A stretch of DNA of 64,000 nucleotides, from positions 11,530 to 75,529 of the forward strand of contig CAUAWV010000004.1 in assembly GCA_958433005.1 (NCBI GenBank), written 5' to 3'. The notes under the pieces were generated by a model. The model was not told where the DNA came from, did no database searches, and saw nothing but the letters and a program-made list of their open reading frames with translations. The stretch comes from an uncultured Collinsella sp. GTDB taxonomy: Bacteria > Actinomycetota > Coriobacteriia > Coriobacteriales > Coriobacteriaceae. Shown piece after piece: positions 34,538 to 43,079 of the stretch (within the stretch, counting starts at the first letter, position 1; the number at the start of each line of letters is the position of its first letter). The position numbers were made by a program, and so were the translations under genes.

Positions 34538-37408
34538 TCACGCTCCCTGTGCGGCGAGCGCTGCGGTCAGGACGATGCCGGCAATCTTGGCCGCCTTGAC
34601 GTCATGCTTGTCGTAATCTTCCAAGGCCACCGAGATGGCGACCGTGGGTGAATCGTAAGGCGCAAAGCCAACGAACATCGAGTTGACGTTGGTGCCGCCG
34701 GTCTCGGCCGAGCCGGTCTTTCCGGCGACCTTGACGCCGGGGATCTGGGCATCGGTGCCGGTGCCGGACTGGACGACGGCGAGCATGGCCTGCTTGACCT
34801 GGTCGGCCGTGGCGGAGCTGACGGCCTGACCCAGCGAGCGGGACTGCGTGGTCTTGACCACGGTTCCGTCCGGGGCGAGTACCTGGGCTACAAAGTATGG
34901 GTCCATGACCACGCCGCTGTTAGCGATGGCGGCGGCAATCACGGCGTTTTGCATGACGGTGGTCTGCGGGCCGGGCGTGTGGTCCATGCCGACAGGCTGG
35001 CCGGCGCCGGCCCAGGCGGTCTCCCACTCGGTCATGAGCGACGGGTCGGCCATGACCGAGGCCGCGGAGGTCAGGTCCTGGCCGAGCTTTTGGCCGTAGC
35101 CAAAGGCGTTGGCAAACTGCACGAGCGTGTTTGCGCCAACTTCGTTTGCCACCTGGCCAAAGACGACGTTGGAGGACACGGCAAAGGCCTGCTGCAGGCT
35201 GATGGTGCCGTAGCTCTCGTTGGCATCGTTGGTGACCGGTGCGTTGCCGATGTCCATGGAGCCGGGCGCCTGGTAGGTGCTGGTAAGGCTGGCGGTACCG
35301 GTCTCGAGTGCCGCGGAAAGCGTAACGACCTTAAACGTGGAGCCCGGCGTGTACAGCGCGTCCATGGCGCGATTGTACATGGAGCCGTCCTCGCCGCCGC
35401 CCGCCTGCAGCAGGGCATCGATGTTGGTGTTGTCGTAGGTGGGCGAGCTGGCACATGCGAGCACCGCGCCGGTACGCGGGTCGATGACCACTACAGCGCC
35501 CTTAAAGCCCTTGAGTGCCTGCTCGGCCGCCGTCTGGATGCGCGAGTCGATGGTGAGCTTGGCGGTGTTGCCCGGCTGGGTCTGGCCCGCGAGCGACGCG
35601 ATGGCGTTGTTCCAGCTGGAGTAGTCCTTAGAACCGGTGAGCGTGTCGTTCATGACGCTCTCGATGGCGGTGGTGCCATACTGCTGGCTCACGTAGCCAA
35701 CCACGTGCGCTGCCAGGTTACCGTTGGGGTAGGAGCGTACGTAGGTGCCGTCCTCCTGCTGCAGCGACTCGGCCAGCGTCACGCCGTCGGACGTGATGAT
35801 GGAACCGCGCTGGATGTACTTGGAGCGGGCGATGGTGTGGTTGTTGGTCGGCATGTCCTGATAGTCCTTGGCCTTAATGACCTGGACATAGGTGAGGTTG
35901 CCGATAAGGATGGCGAACAGCGCCGTAAAGGCGAGCACCGCGCGGGTTAGACGGTTGGCGAGCGCAACGCGGCCGAGCACACCGGATTCAGGCGTGTCGA
36001 GCAGGCGACGGCGCATGCGCGAGCCGACGGAATGGCTGCCGCTGCCGTAGGAAGACGAGGTGGCAAAGCGCGTGCCCGTCGGGGCGGCGGCGGATGCGAC
36101 CTGATCATCGGTGATGGCGGTCATGGTGCCGGTGCCGGTAAGCTCGGCCTCGCGTCCGGTCGCTTCGTCACCGGCGCGCAGCAGGAGCGCGACGATGATA
36201 AAGCTTGCCAGCAGCGAGGAACCGCCCTGGCTCATAAAGGGCAGGGTGACGCCGGTCAGCGGGATCAGGCGGGTAACGCCGCCCACGATCAAAAAGGCCT
36301 GGAAGCTGATGGCGGCCGTAAGGCCCGTGGCGCTAAAGGCGGCGAGGTCGGATTTAGCGCGGGCAGCCGTGGTGAGGCCACGCACGGCAAAGAGCATAAA
36401 CAGGATGAGCACGGCGCCGCCGCCCAAAAGGCCCATCTCCTCGCCGATGGCAGAGAAGATAAAGTCGGACTCGACGACAGGGATGTTGTTGGCCATGCCG
36501 TTGCCGATACCAACACCGACCAGACCGCCATCGGCAAGCGAGAAGAGCGACTGGACGATCTGGTAGCCCTGGCCCTGGGCGTCCTTAAACGGATCGACCC
36601 AAACTTGGAAGCGCACCTGAACGTGCGACAGGAACTTGTAGGCGCCCACGGCGCCGACGGCCAAGAGCGCAAGGCCGATAACGACATACGAAAAGCGCCC
36701 CGTGGCAACGTAGAGCATCAGCAAGAAGATAGTGTAGAACAGCACGGCCGAACCCAGGTCGCGTTCGAAGACGACGACGAGCAGGCACACACCCCACACG
36801 GCAAACAGCGGCAGCAGCAGTCGCAGGCGAGGGATCTTAAAGCCCAGGATCTTGCGGTTGGAGATGGAGAGCAGCTCGCGGTTCTCGGCCAGGTACCCGG
36901 CCAGGAACAGCACGATAAAGACCTTGGCGAACTCGCCGGGCTGGATGGTAAAGCCCGCGATGCGAATCCACAGCTTGGAGCCCGAGATCGTGGTGCCGAT
37001 AAAGATAGGCAGCATCAGCAGAATGATGCCGATAATGCCAAAAGTGTACTTGTAGCGCATGACTACGTCGAGGTTCTTAACCAACGCGAGCGTTCCCACC
37101 ATGAGCGCCACCGAGACAAACAGGATGATGAGCTGTGAGATGGCGAGAGCGGGGGCGAGGCGTGTCACGAACGTGATGCCGATGCCCGAAAGTATAAATA
37201 CGATGGGTAGGATGGCGGGGTCGGCGCCGGGCGCCAAGATGCGCACGGCGATATGTGCCGCGGCGAAGGCGGCAAAGAGGCCGATCGGCACCGCGAGCGT
37301 CTCAAAGGAGATGGCGGCGCCCGCGGTGAGCACGTACATCGCATACAGCAGGATGACGGGGAACGCCGAGGCGATGAGCAAGAGCAGCTCGGTGTTGCGG
37401 CGACTCAT
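34538..37408 (-). CDS. SEDS (FtsW/RodA) - class B PBP single-chain fusion, 956 aa
   Basis: Residues ~1-420 are a polytopic SEDS glycosyltransferase with the typical GSKLWIRIAGFTIQPGEFAK and VFERDLGSAVLFY segments and FMSQGGSSLL. A Thr/Ser linker (~425-475) leads to a new membrane anchor and a class B penicillin-binding protein: dimerisation head RGSIITSDGVTLAES, catalytic Ser690 in PGSTFK, SSN in AVSSNVVFG, and KTG in AGKTGSAE near 896. So peptidoglycan polymerase and transpeptidase, usually adjacent rodA and pbpA genes in this operon in Actinobacteria, are one polypeptide. ATG 37408 has GGGAG eight bases upstream. No in-frame stop or frameshift lies at the junction, so the fusion is genuine in the sequence. 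Confidence 0.93.
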   Translation of the reverse strand: MSRRNTELLLLIASAFPVILLYAMYVLTAGAAISFETLAVPIGLFAAFAAAHIAVRILAPGADPAILPIVFILSGIGITFVTRLAPALAISQLIILFVSVALMVGTLALVKNLDVVMRYKYTFGIIGIILLMLPIFIGTTISGSKLWIRIAGFTIQPGEFAKVFIVLFLAGYLAENRELLSISNRKILGFKIPRLRLLLPLFAVWGVCLLVVVFERDLGSAVLFYTIFLLMLYVATGRFSYVVIGLALLAVGAVGAYKFLSHVQVRFQVWVDPFKDAQGQGYQIVQSLFSLADGGLVGVGIGNGMANNIPVVESDFIFSAIGEEMGLLGGGAVLILFMLFAVRGLTTAARAKSDLAAFSATGLTAAISFQAFLIVGGVTRLIPLTGVTLPFMSQGGSSLLASFIIVALLLRAGDEATGREAELTGTGTMTAITDDQVASAAAPTGTRFATSSSYGSGSHSVGSRMRRRLLDTPESGVLGRVALANRLTRAVLAFTALFAILIGNLTYVQVIKAKDYQDMPTNNHTIARSKYIQRGSIITSDGVTLAESLQQEDGTYVRSYPNGNLAAHVVGYVSQQYGTTAIESVMNDTLTGSKDYSSWNNAIASLAGQTQPGNTAKLTIDSRIQTAAEQALKGFKGAVVVIDPRTGAVLACASSPTYDNTNIDALLQAGGGEDGSMYNRAMDALYTPGSTFKVVTLSAALETGTASLTSTYQAPGSMDIGNAPVTNDANESYGTISLQQAFAVSSNVVFGQVANEVGANTLVQFANAFGYGQKLGQDLTSAASVMADPSLMTEWETAWAGAGQPVGMDHTPGPQTTVMQNAVIAAAIANSGVVMDPYFVAQVLAPDGTVVKTTQSRSLGQAVSSATADQVKQAMLAVVQSGTGTDAQIPGVKVAGKTGSAETGGTNVNSMFVGFAPYDSPTVAISVALEDYDKHDVKAAKIAGIVLTAALAAQGA

Positions 37409-37424
37409 AAGCGGCACTCCCTTT

Positions 37425-39359
37425 CTAGTTCTTTTCGGAGGCTTCGGCCTCGGCGGACTGTTCGGCGGTTTTCTCGGAATCTGATTCGGAGGTCGATCCC
37501 TGATTGGTGTTGTCGCGAATCGTTTGCGCGTCGATCACCTGGCGGGTCTGCTCTTCATCGATCTGGTGGCGGTACTTGGATATCGTGTCCTGCGCATCGT
37601 CGACACTTGTTTGCGGAATGCCCGCCTTGAGGCGGTTTTGCGTGTCTTCGGGCAGGTCGGACAGCTTGATGCTGGTTTCGCTTTCGAGCCAGTGGAGCTT
37701 GAGTCCGAGCGGCTTGCCGGGAAGGCCGCGCCAGACGGCGACATTGCCCTGGTAGGTACCCAGGTAGTACGAGCCGGTGACACCCGTGTAGGCCCAGATG
37801 CCAGCTGCCAGCACAAAGACGAGGGCCAGGATGGCGGCGATAGTAATGTTGCGGCGACGCACGCGTTGCGCCTCGCGCATAACGCCATCGTCAACCAGGT
37901 CAACGACTACTACGGTCACGTTGTCGTGGCCGCCGGCGGCAAGCGCCGCGTCCACTAGGTTGTCGACGCAGATTTGCGCGGTTGAGGACTGCGTGGCGAT
38001 GTTCTCGATATCGCTATCGGGAATCATGCTCGAAAGGCCGTCGGAGCACAGGATCAGGCGGTCGCCTTCCTCGATATGCAGGGTGAAGTGGTCGGCATAC
38101 ATGGCGGGGTCCGAGCCCAGCGCACGGGTGATGACCGAGCGGTTGGGGTGGACGCGAGCCTCGTCTGCCGTAATCTCGCCGGCGTCCACGAGCTCCTCCA
38201 CGTAGGAGTGGTCGCGGGTCACGCGGATGAGCGTGCCCTCGTGGAGCAGGTAGGCGCGAGAGTCCCCCACGTGGGCGATGGCGAGCGTGTCGTTTTCGAT
38301 ATAGGCGCAAGTGGCTGTGCAGCCCATGCCGGGCTTGCCCAGGCCATTCAAGGCGGCCTCGATTACGGCGGCGTTGGCTGCCTCGACGGCTGCGGCCAGG
38401 CGTGCTGCGTCGGCGGACTGCGGGGCCGTCTTGGCAATAGTCTCGACGGCGATGGAAGAGGCTACCTCGCCGGCGGCGTGACCGCCCATGCCGTCGCATA
38501 CGCAAAAGAGCGGCGACTGCACCAGGTAGGAATCCTCATTGTGCGGGCGTACGCAGCCAACGTCAGAGCGGGCGCCCCACATGAGTTGCGTGGTGGTGCC
38601 GGCATCATAGGTCGAGTCGGTCTCGATGCGCTCCTCGGTCAGGGGCTCAAAGCTCATGGTCGAGCCGGGGTCTTTGAGCTTGGCCTCAACGGCGGCAACG
38701 TCGATCTCGGCTGTGTCACCGGGAGAGACGGTGTCGGTCTCGGCGTTTGATTCGGAATCGCCGGTGTCCGGGGAGCCGGGCTCTTCGGACGCGCAGGCGA
38801 TCGACTCGTCGTCTTGCGGGCTGACGTCTATAGGCTCGGGCGTCGCAAAGTGCGACGGCGCGGGTGTGCTTTTCGACTGGGCGGCGGGCTCGGCCACGGC
38901 ATCGGACTCGCTTGCGGGCGCAGGCTGCGGGGCCTTGGGTGCAGGGCCGTCCTCGGGGGATGGCCCCGCCTCGGGCGCCGGCGTAGACGCGGGCGCAACC
39001 TCGGATGCCGGGGCTATGGGAAACGCCGGCGCGGCGGGTTCGGGTGCCGCAAACACCGCAGCGCTCTCGTTGATTGCCGCGGCGACGGGCTCTGCAAAGT
39101 GAGCCGGCGCCGGGGTTGCTTCGGGCGCTGTGGGCTGTTCCGCGGCATGTGCGCCGATGGGCGCCGCTACGGCATCCTCTTCGTCCTCGTTATCGGCGAG
39201 ATCCGAAATATCATGCGTTACATGCGAAAGAGGCAGGGAGAACACGGTGTCCTCGGGTTCCACGGGTGCGGAGCCCGCCGGAGCGGCGTGGGCCGGCGCA
39301 GCTGTGGCGGCAGCCGGTGCCTCGGTCATAGTCGCGGACTTGTTCTCCTCGTCGATCAT
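37425..39359 (-). CDS. pstP: PP2C-family Ser/Thr phosphatase with long Ala/Pro-rich N-terminal extension, 644 aa
   Basis: Counterpart of the kinases. Catalytic domain ~258-495 with metal-binding motifs RPHNEDS, VCDGMGGHAAGE, HVGDSRAYL, LCSDGLS and GGHDNVTVVVV. A basic stretch RVRRRN and one helix (~505-525) follow, then an extracytoplasmic tail of ~110 residues. Unusual: the first ~255 residues are low-complexity Ala/Pro/Glu, absent in typical PstP. The start is supported by the ATGA overlap with the upstream FHA gene (39356-39359). Confidence 0.94.
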   Translation of the reverse strand: MIDEENKSATMTEAPAAATAAPAHAAPAGSAPVEPEDTVFSLPLSHVTHDISDLADNEDEEDAVAAPIGAHAAEQPTAPEATPAPAHFAEPVAAAINESAAVFAAPEPAAPAFPIAPASEVAPASTPAPEAGPSPEDGPAPKAPQPAPASESDAVAEPAAQSKSTPAPSHFATPEPIDVSPQDDESIACASEEPGSPDTGDSESNAETDTVSPGDTAEIDVAAVEAKLKDPGSTMSFEPLTEERIETDSTYDAGTTTQLMWGARSDVGCVRPHNEDSYLVQSPLFCVCDGMGGHAAGEVASSIAVETIAKTAPQSADAARLAAAVEAANAAVIEAALNGLGKPGMGCTATCAYIENDTLAIAHVGDSRAYLLHEGTLIRVTRDHSYVEELVDAGEITADEARVHPNRSVITRALGSDPAMYADHFTLHIEEGDRLILCSDGLSSMIPDSDIENIATQSSTAQICVDNLVDAALAAGGHDNVTVVVVDLVDDGVMREAQRVRRRNITIAAILALVFVLAAGIWAYTGVTGSYYLGTYQGNVAVWRGLPGKPLGLKLHWLESETSIKLSDLPEDTQNRLKAGIPQTSVDDAQDTISKYRHQIDEEQTRQVIDAQTIRDNTNQGSTSESDSEKTAEQSAEAEASEKN

Positions 39360-39772
39360 CGACGGTTCACCTTCATGACCACATCGCCGATCTGGACTTC
39401 GTCGCCCTCGCGCAGCGTTGCGGGCTCCACAAGCTGGCGGCCGTTGACGAGCGTGCCGTTAAGCGAGTTGAGGTCCTCGATGATGAGCGCCGGGCCCTGC
39501 AGCGAAAAGCGCGCATGCGAGGCCGAGACGAATGGTTCGTTGATGCAGATGTCCGAAGATGGCGAGCGACCGACGATGACGGGGCCGAGCATGTCTACGT
39601 GGATGCCGCGGATACCGCGCGGGCCCTTGTCCACATCGATCGTCCAGATAGCCGAGTCGCGGCGCTGTCCGCGCACAAGTCCCACGCCGGTCTTCATGAC
39701 GGCGAACAGGAAGATATAGAGCAGGGCGACCAGGACGATGCGGCCTGCAAAAAGGACGATATCGATGTTCAT
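39356..39772 (-). CDS. FHA-domain protein FhaB-like, 138 aa
   Basis: One N-terminal transmembrane helix (residues 5-30, IVLFAGRIVLVALLYIFLFAVM) and a C-terminal forkhead-associated domain: VIVGRSPSSDICI, SASHARF, LNSLNGTLVNG. Binds phosphothreonine peptides made by the operon's kinases and helps cell-wall assembly. AGGGGAT precedes the ATG. The stop overlaps the phosphatase start. Confidence 0.92.
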   Translation of the reverse strand: MNIDIVLFAGRIVLVALLYIFLFAVMKTGVGLVRGQRRDSAIWTIDVDKGPRGIRGIHVDMLGPVIVGRSPSSDICINEPFVSASHARFSLQGPALIIEDLNSLNGTLVNGRQLVEPATLREGDEVQIGDVVMKVNRR

Positions 39773-39778
39773 AAGCGA

Positions 39779-40792
39779 CTATCCCCTAAATTCAAAGGTG
39801 CTCAGGCCAAACGTCAGCAGATCGCCGTTGCGCAGCGGGCAGCGCGTAATGCGGCGGTTGTTGACGAGTGTGCCGTTGGTGGAATTGAGGTCCTCGATCG
39901 ACCAATCCGAGCCCGTAAAGGTGAGCTGGGCGTGGCGGCGCGACACGTTGGGGTCGCGCAGGGCGATGTCAGAAACTGAGCGCTCGCGACCGATGGTCAC
40001 CTGTGCGGAGGTGATGCTATGGCTCTCGCCGCTCACGACGTCGACGAGCTGGGCGAGCGGGCGCTGCGGGGCGCGAGTGCTCGCCATGTTGGAGGCGATG
40101 CCGGCTGCGGCGCCTAGGCCCACGGCGGCACCGGTCGCGGCGGCTCCGCCCATGCCGGCAAGCGCGTCGCGCGAGACGGTCTGCGGCACCGGGATGGGTG
40201 CGGCGGCGGGGTCGGGGACGCTAGGCGCGAAGGGGTCTGCCACGGCAAGCGGGTCGGGAGCGGCGGCGCGAGGCGTCGGCTGCTGCTGGGGCATGGCGGC
40301 GGGGCGCTGCTGCTGCGGGGCAGCAAACTGCTGCTGGCCGGCGCGCGGGGCGCTGGCGGCACGGCTTGCCGCGGAGTTGTTCTGGCCCAGGCCGTTTTGA
40401 TAGGCGCGCTCTTCTTCGTACAGGCGGCCGAGCGTGGGGGCATCGACGTTCTCGGCAAAGACCGAGAACTTGCCGGCGCGCAGCTGCGGATCGATCATAA
40501 AGCGCACGAGGGGCTCGCCGACAAAGACATAGCGGCGCTTTTCGGCCTGCGCTTTCACAAACTCGCGGACCTCGCGCGAAAGCTCGGGGTAGAACGGGGC
40601 GAGCATGGGATCGTCGTCGGCGGCGATCAGGATGGTATAGAGTGCCGGCGCCGTGTTGACGCCGTTGATCACCAGAGTCTGATCCTCCATGTCGCGAGCG
40701 GCCTGCTTGGCAAGCTTCTTAAAGGAGAACGGGGCACGGGTGGCACCGAAGATGCCGGCCACGTGGTCCTCGAAGATGTTCAGGAAGTTCAC
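39779..40792 (-). CDS. DUF3662/FHA protein FhaA-like, 337 aa
   Basis: N-terminal DUF3662 domain (1-~120: FLNIFEDHVAGIFGATRAPFSFKKLAKQAARDMEDQ), a long Ala/Pro/Gln-rich linker (~140-235) and a C-terminal FHA domain (ITIGRERSVSDIALRDPNVSRRHAQL...LNSTNGTLVNN). GTG start overlaps the upstream kinase stop as GTGA, with GGAGAG before it. In mycobacteria the orthologue binds phosphorylated kinase/MviN partners. Confidence 0.92.
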   Translation of the reverse strand: MNFLNIFEDHVAGIFGATRAPFSFKKLAKQAARDMEDQTLVINGVNTAPALYTILIAADDDPMLAPFYPELSREVREFVKAQAEKRRYVFVGEPLVRFMIDPQLRAGKFSVFAENVDAPTLGRLYEEERAYQNGLGQNNSAASRAASAPRAGQQQFAAPQQQRPAAMPQQQPTPRAAAPDPLAVADPFAPSVPDPAAAPIPVPQTVSRDALAGMGGAAATGAAVGLGAAAGIASNMASTRAPQRPLAQLVDVVSGESHSITSAQVTIGRERSVSDIALRDPNVSRRHAQLTFTGSDWSIEDLNSTNGTLVNNRRITRCPLRNGDLLTFGLSTFEFRG

Positions 40793-42642
40793 GAAAGATC
40801 ACTCTCCGTATAGGTTCTTTGGTATCCGAGCAAATATAGGCATATCCCAACGATTATAGAGGATAGGGTTCCCGCAACCGCCGCCTTGGCGGCGACCGCG
40901 GCTGCAAGGCTGGCAATTTCCATATGGTGTGCAAGACAGGATGCCGCTGCGCAGCCGATGCCGGTGACGGCGATAGCGGCGATTGCGGCAAGGTTTGAGC
41001 CCTGGTCGGCACGCTTGGCATGGGCATTGAGCAGCGCAGATGACGCTGCGGCAGTTGTCGCGACCAGCACAAAGGCAGCCCAAAGGAGCGGGTCTTCCAG
41101 CGCTGCGGCAACGTTACCGAGCCCCAGCACGCCTCCGGCTGAAAGCGCGACCGTCGCCAGACGGGCAAAAAGCACGCCCATGCCCGTTGCCGCGGCGGCG
41201 CTTGCCGGGCCGAGCCAAAATGACGCGACGCCGGCGGCGACCCCAGCTGCCAGGAAGGTATTGCCAGTCAGACAGCCAAGCGCGAGTGCACAGGTGAGCG
41301 CGGCGCTCGCGGCAGCCTCGGTGCGACCCCAGGCGATCCACCAACCGGACATGGCGGCGGCAAAGATCACCGCGACGGGCAACATCGACAGGATGCCCTG
41401 CGCCTGCATGGTGGCGTTGGCCATGAGCACCAAAAAGCCCACAGCCGAGATGGCCGAGCCGATCTGGGGGGCCAGGCCAGCCGCCGCTCCGATCGCGATA
41501 GCCGCAATGACCAGGCCGGGAAGCGCCGCGACCCCGGCCGCCTGCATCAGCAAAAAGCTAAAGGCGCCGCACGTTAGCGCCGAGATAGCGTGCATGGTGT
41601 AGTCGCGCGCATGGCTCCAGCGCGTGCCCGCCCAGCCGAGCGCGGGGTCGACCTCGATGGCGTCGTCCTCGTAGTACGACGGCTCGATATCGTCGAGCTC
41701 CTGCTCGTCATCCGAAAGCTCGCCAACCATTTGCTCCAGACTGCGACGGCCCTCGCGCACGCTGCCCAGACCGGCAAGGAGTTGGTCGCAAAATGCCTCG
41801 ATGCTGTTGGGGCGGTCCTGCGGCATGGGGGAGAGCGCGCTCATGAGCGCGGCCTCGGCTCCCGGGGGAAAGTGTGGTATCAGCTCGCTGGGATAGGTGG
41901 CGCCGCCGATGATGCGGTCGAGCGAGTCGGCGGGCGTGGCCGCCATAAAGGGAGCGCTGCCGCACAAGCCCTCATAGATAACGCAGGCAAGGGCAAAGAC
42001 ATCGGCGCGTTCGTCGACCGTGCCGGTCTCGATATCGAGCTGCTCGGGCGGCATGTAGCCGATGGTGCCGCCGCGCGAGCCGCCAAAGCCACCGGCGGAC
42101 GACAGTCGCGCCATGCCAAAGTCGGTGAGCTTTACATTGCCCGAGTGGTCGATGAGCACGTTGGCGGGCTTAATGTCCAGGTGGAGTACGCCATTGCTAT
42201 GGGCGAAGGTGAGCGCCTGGCCCAGGGCATCGGCAATGGCCGCGGCCTCGTCAAAGGTGAGCGAGTGGCCGTCCACGCGATGCAAAAACTCGGCCAGCGA
42301 CATACCGTCGACATACTCCATGACCAGGTAGGCATAGGCGGTGTCATGCGTAAAGTCGATGACCTGCACGATATTGGGATGTTGAAGCATGGCGGCAGTG
42401 TGCGCCTCGCGCAGGACATCCATGATGTCGCTGGCGGGCATGCCGGCGCCGTTGATAAGGGGGATGCGCTTAATGGCGACGCGGCGGCGCAGGTGCGTGT
42501 CGCGGCAGATCTCGATGGAGCCAAAACCGCCGGTCGCAAGTGTCTCGAGCGGCTGGTACCGCTTGAGCAGCTCGCGAGAGCTGGTGCCCTCCAAAGGAAC
42601 GTCCGGCGAGAACCGGGCGGTATGTTGCGAGAAAAGCGGCAT
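40789..42642 (-). CDS. Membrane Ser/Thr kinase with HLD catalytic loop, 617 aa
   Basis: First gene of the cell-wall kinase operon, at the position of pknA. Kinase domain ~25-290: LATGGFGSIEI loop, AIKRI lysine, then VLHLDIKPANVLI in place of HRD, DFGMA, GTIGYMPPEQL. Replacing Arg by Leu makes it a non-RD kinase that should not need activation-loop phosphorylation. An acidic linker (~310-340) is followed by ~9-10 hydrophobic helices (360-605) instead of an extracellular sensor. ATG 42642 is used (GAGGG upstream); a TTG two codons earlier is in frame. Confidence 0.9.
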   Translation of the reverse strand: MPLFSQHTARFSPDVPLEGTSSRELLKRYQPLETLATGGFGSIEICRDTHLRRRVAIKRIPLINGAGMPASDIMDVLREAHTAAMLQHPNIVQVIDFTHDTAYAYLVMEYVDGMSLAEFLHRVDGHSLTFDEAAAIADALGQALTFAHSNGVLHLDIKPANVLIDHSGNVKLTDFGMARLSSAGGFGGSRGGTIGYMPPEQLDIETGTVDERADVFALACVIYEGLCGSAPFMAATPADSLDRIIGGATYPSELIPHFPPGAEAALMSALSPMPQDRPNSIEAFCDQLLAGLGSVREGRRSLEQMVGELSDDEQELDDIEPSYYEDDAIEVDPALGWAGTRWSHARDYTMHAISALTCGAFSFLLMQAAGVAALPGLVIAAIAIGAAAGLAPQIGSAISAVGFLVLMANATMQAQGILSMLPVAVIFAAAMSGWWIAWGRTEAAASAALTCALALGCLTGNTFLAAGVAAGVASFWLGPASAAAATGMGVLFARLATVALSAGGVLGLGNVAAALEDPLLWAAFVLVATTAAASSALLNAHAKRADQGSNLAAIAAIAVTGIGCAAASCLAHHMEIASLAAAVAAKAAVAGTLSSIIVGICLYLLGYQRTYTESDLS

Positions 42643-42799
42643 GGCCAACCCTCGTGCGTTTAAAGTTCGTTTGCGAGTGGCGGGCGCGGAGCCGAGCCGT
42701 TCGCGGTGGCATAGATGCTGCTAGTGTAGCACGCTCGGGCGGATGGCGAGGAAACGGGGATGAGGTGGTCCGATCGATTCGGGCCGTTTCGGCTCGTTC

Positions 42800-42938
42800 G
42801 GAAAGCGCACCCCAGTTTTCAGCCAAATAATGGGATGCGCCTTCCAAATGGGGTGGGCTGCGGAAACTGCATCCCAGAATATTGCCCTGGAACGGGATGC
42901 GCTTTCCGAACCGGCGTCTAAAAGGAAACCGCATCCCG
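42800..42938. repeat. Second cluster of GGAAA(G/C)(T/C)GCATCCC repeats
   Basis: Five units in alternating orientation: 42800-42815, 42831-42845 (reverse), 42861-42877, 42893-42908 (reverse) and 42924-42938. Same consensus as the cluster at 18209-18381. It fills most of the 437-bp gap between the kinase operon and the LuxR-type gene; nothing else is seen there except a TATAAT at 43055-43060. Confidence 0.8.
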
Positions 42939-43079
42939 CTTTGATGTGGGGACTGCGAACAAAAGCCGGACCGTGATCTGGCGCGGATTGGAGTTCGCCT
43001 GAATCATTGATGCTGGCTGGTGTGAGAACAGAGATAAACGAGCGGCTCGAGCGATATAATGACACGCTATGGAGGCCAT

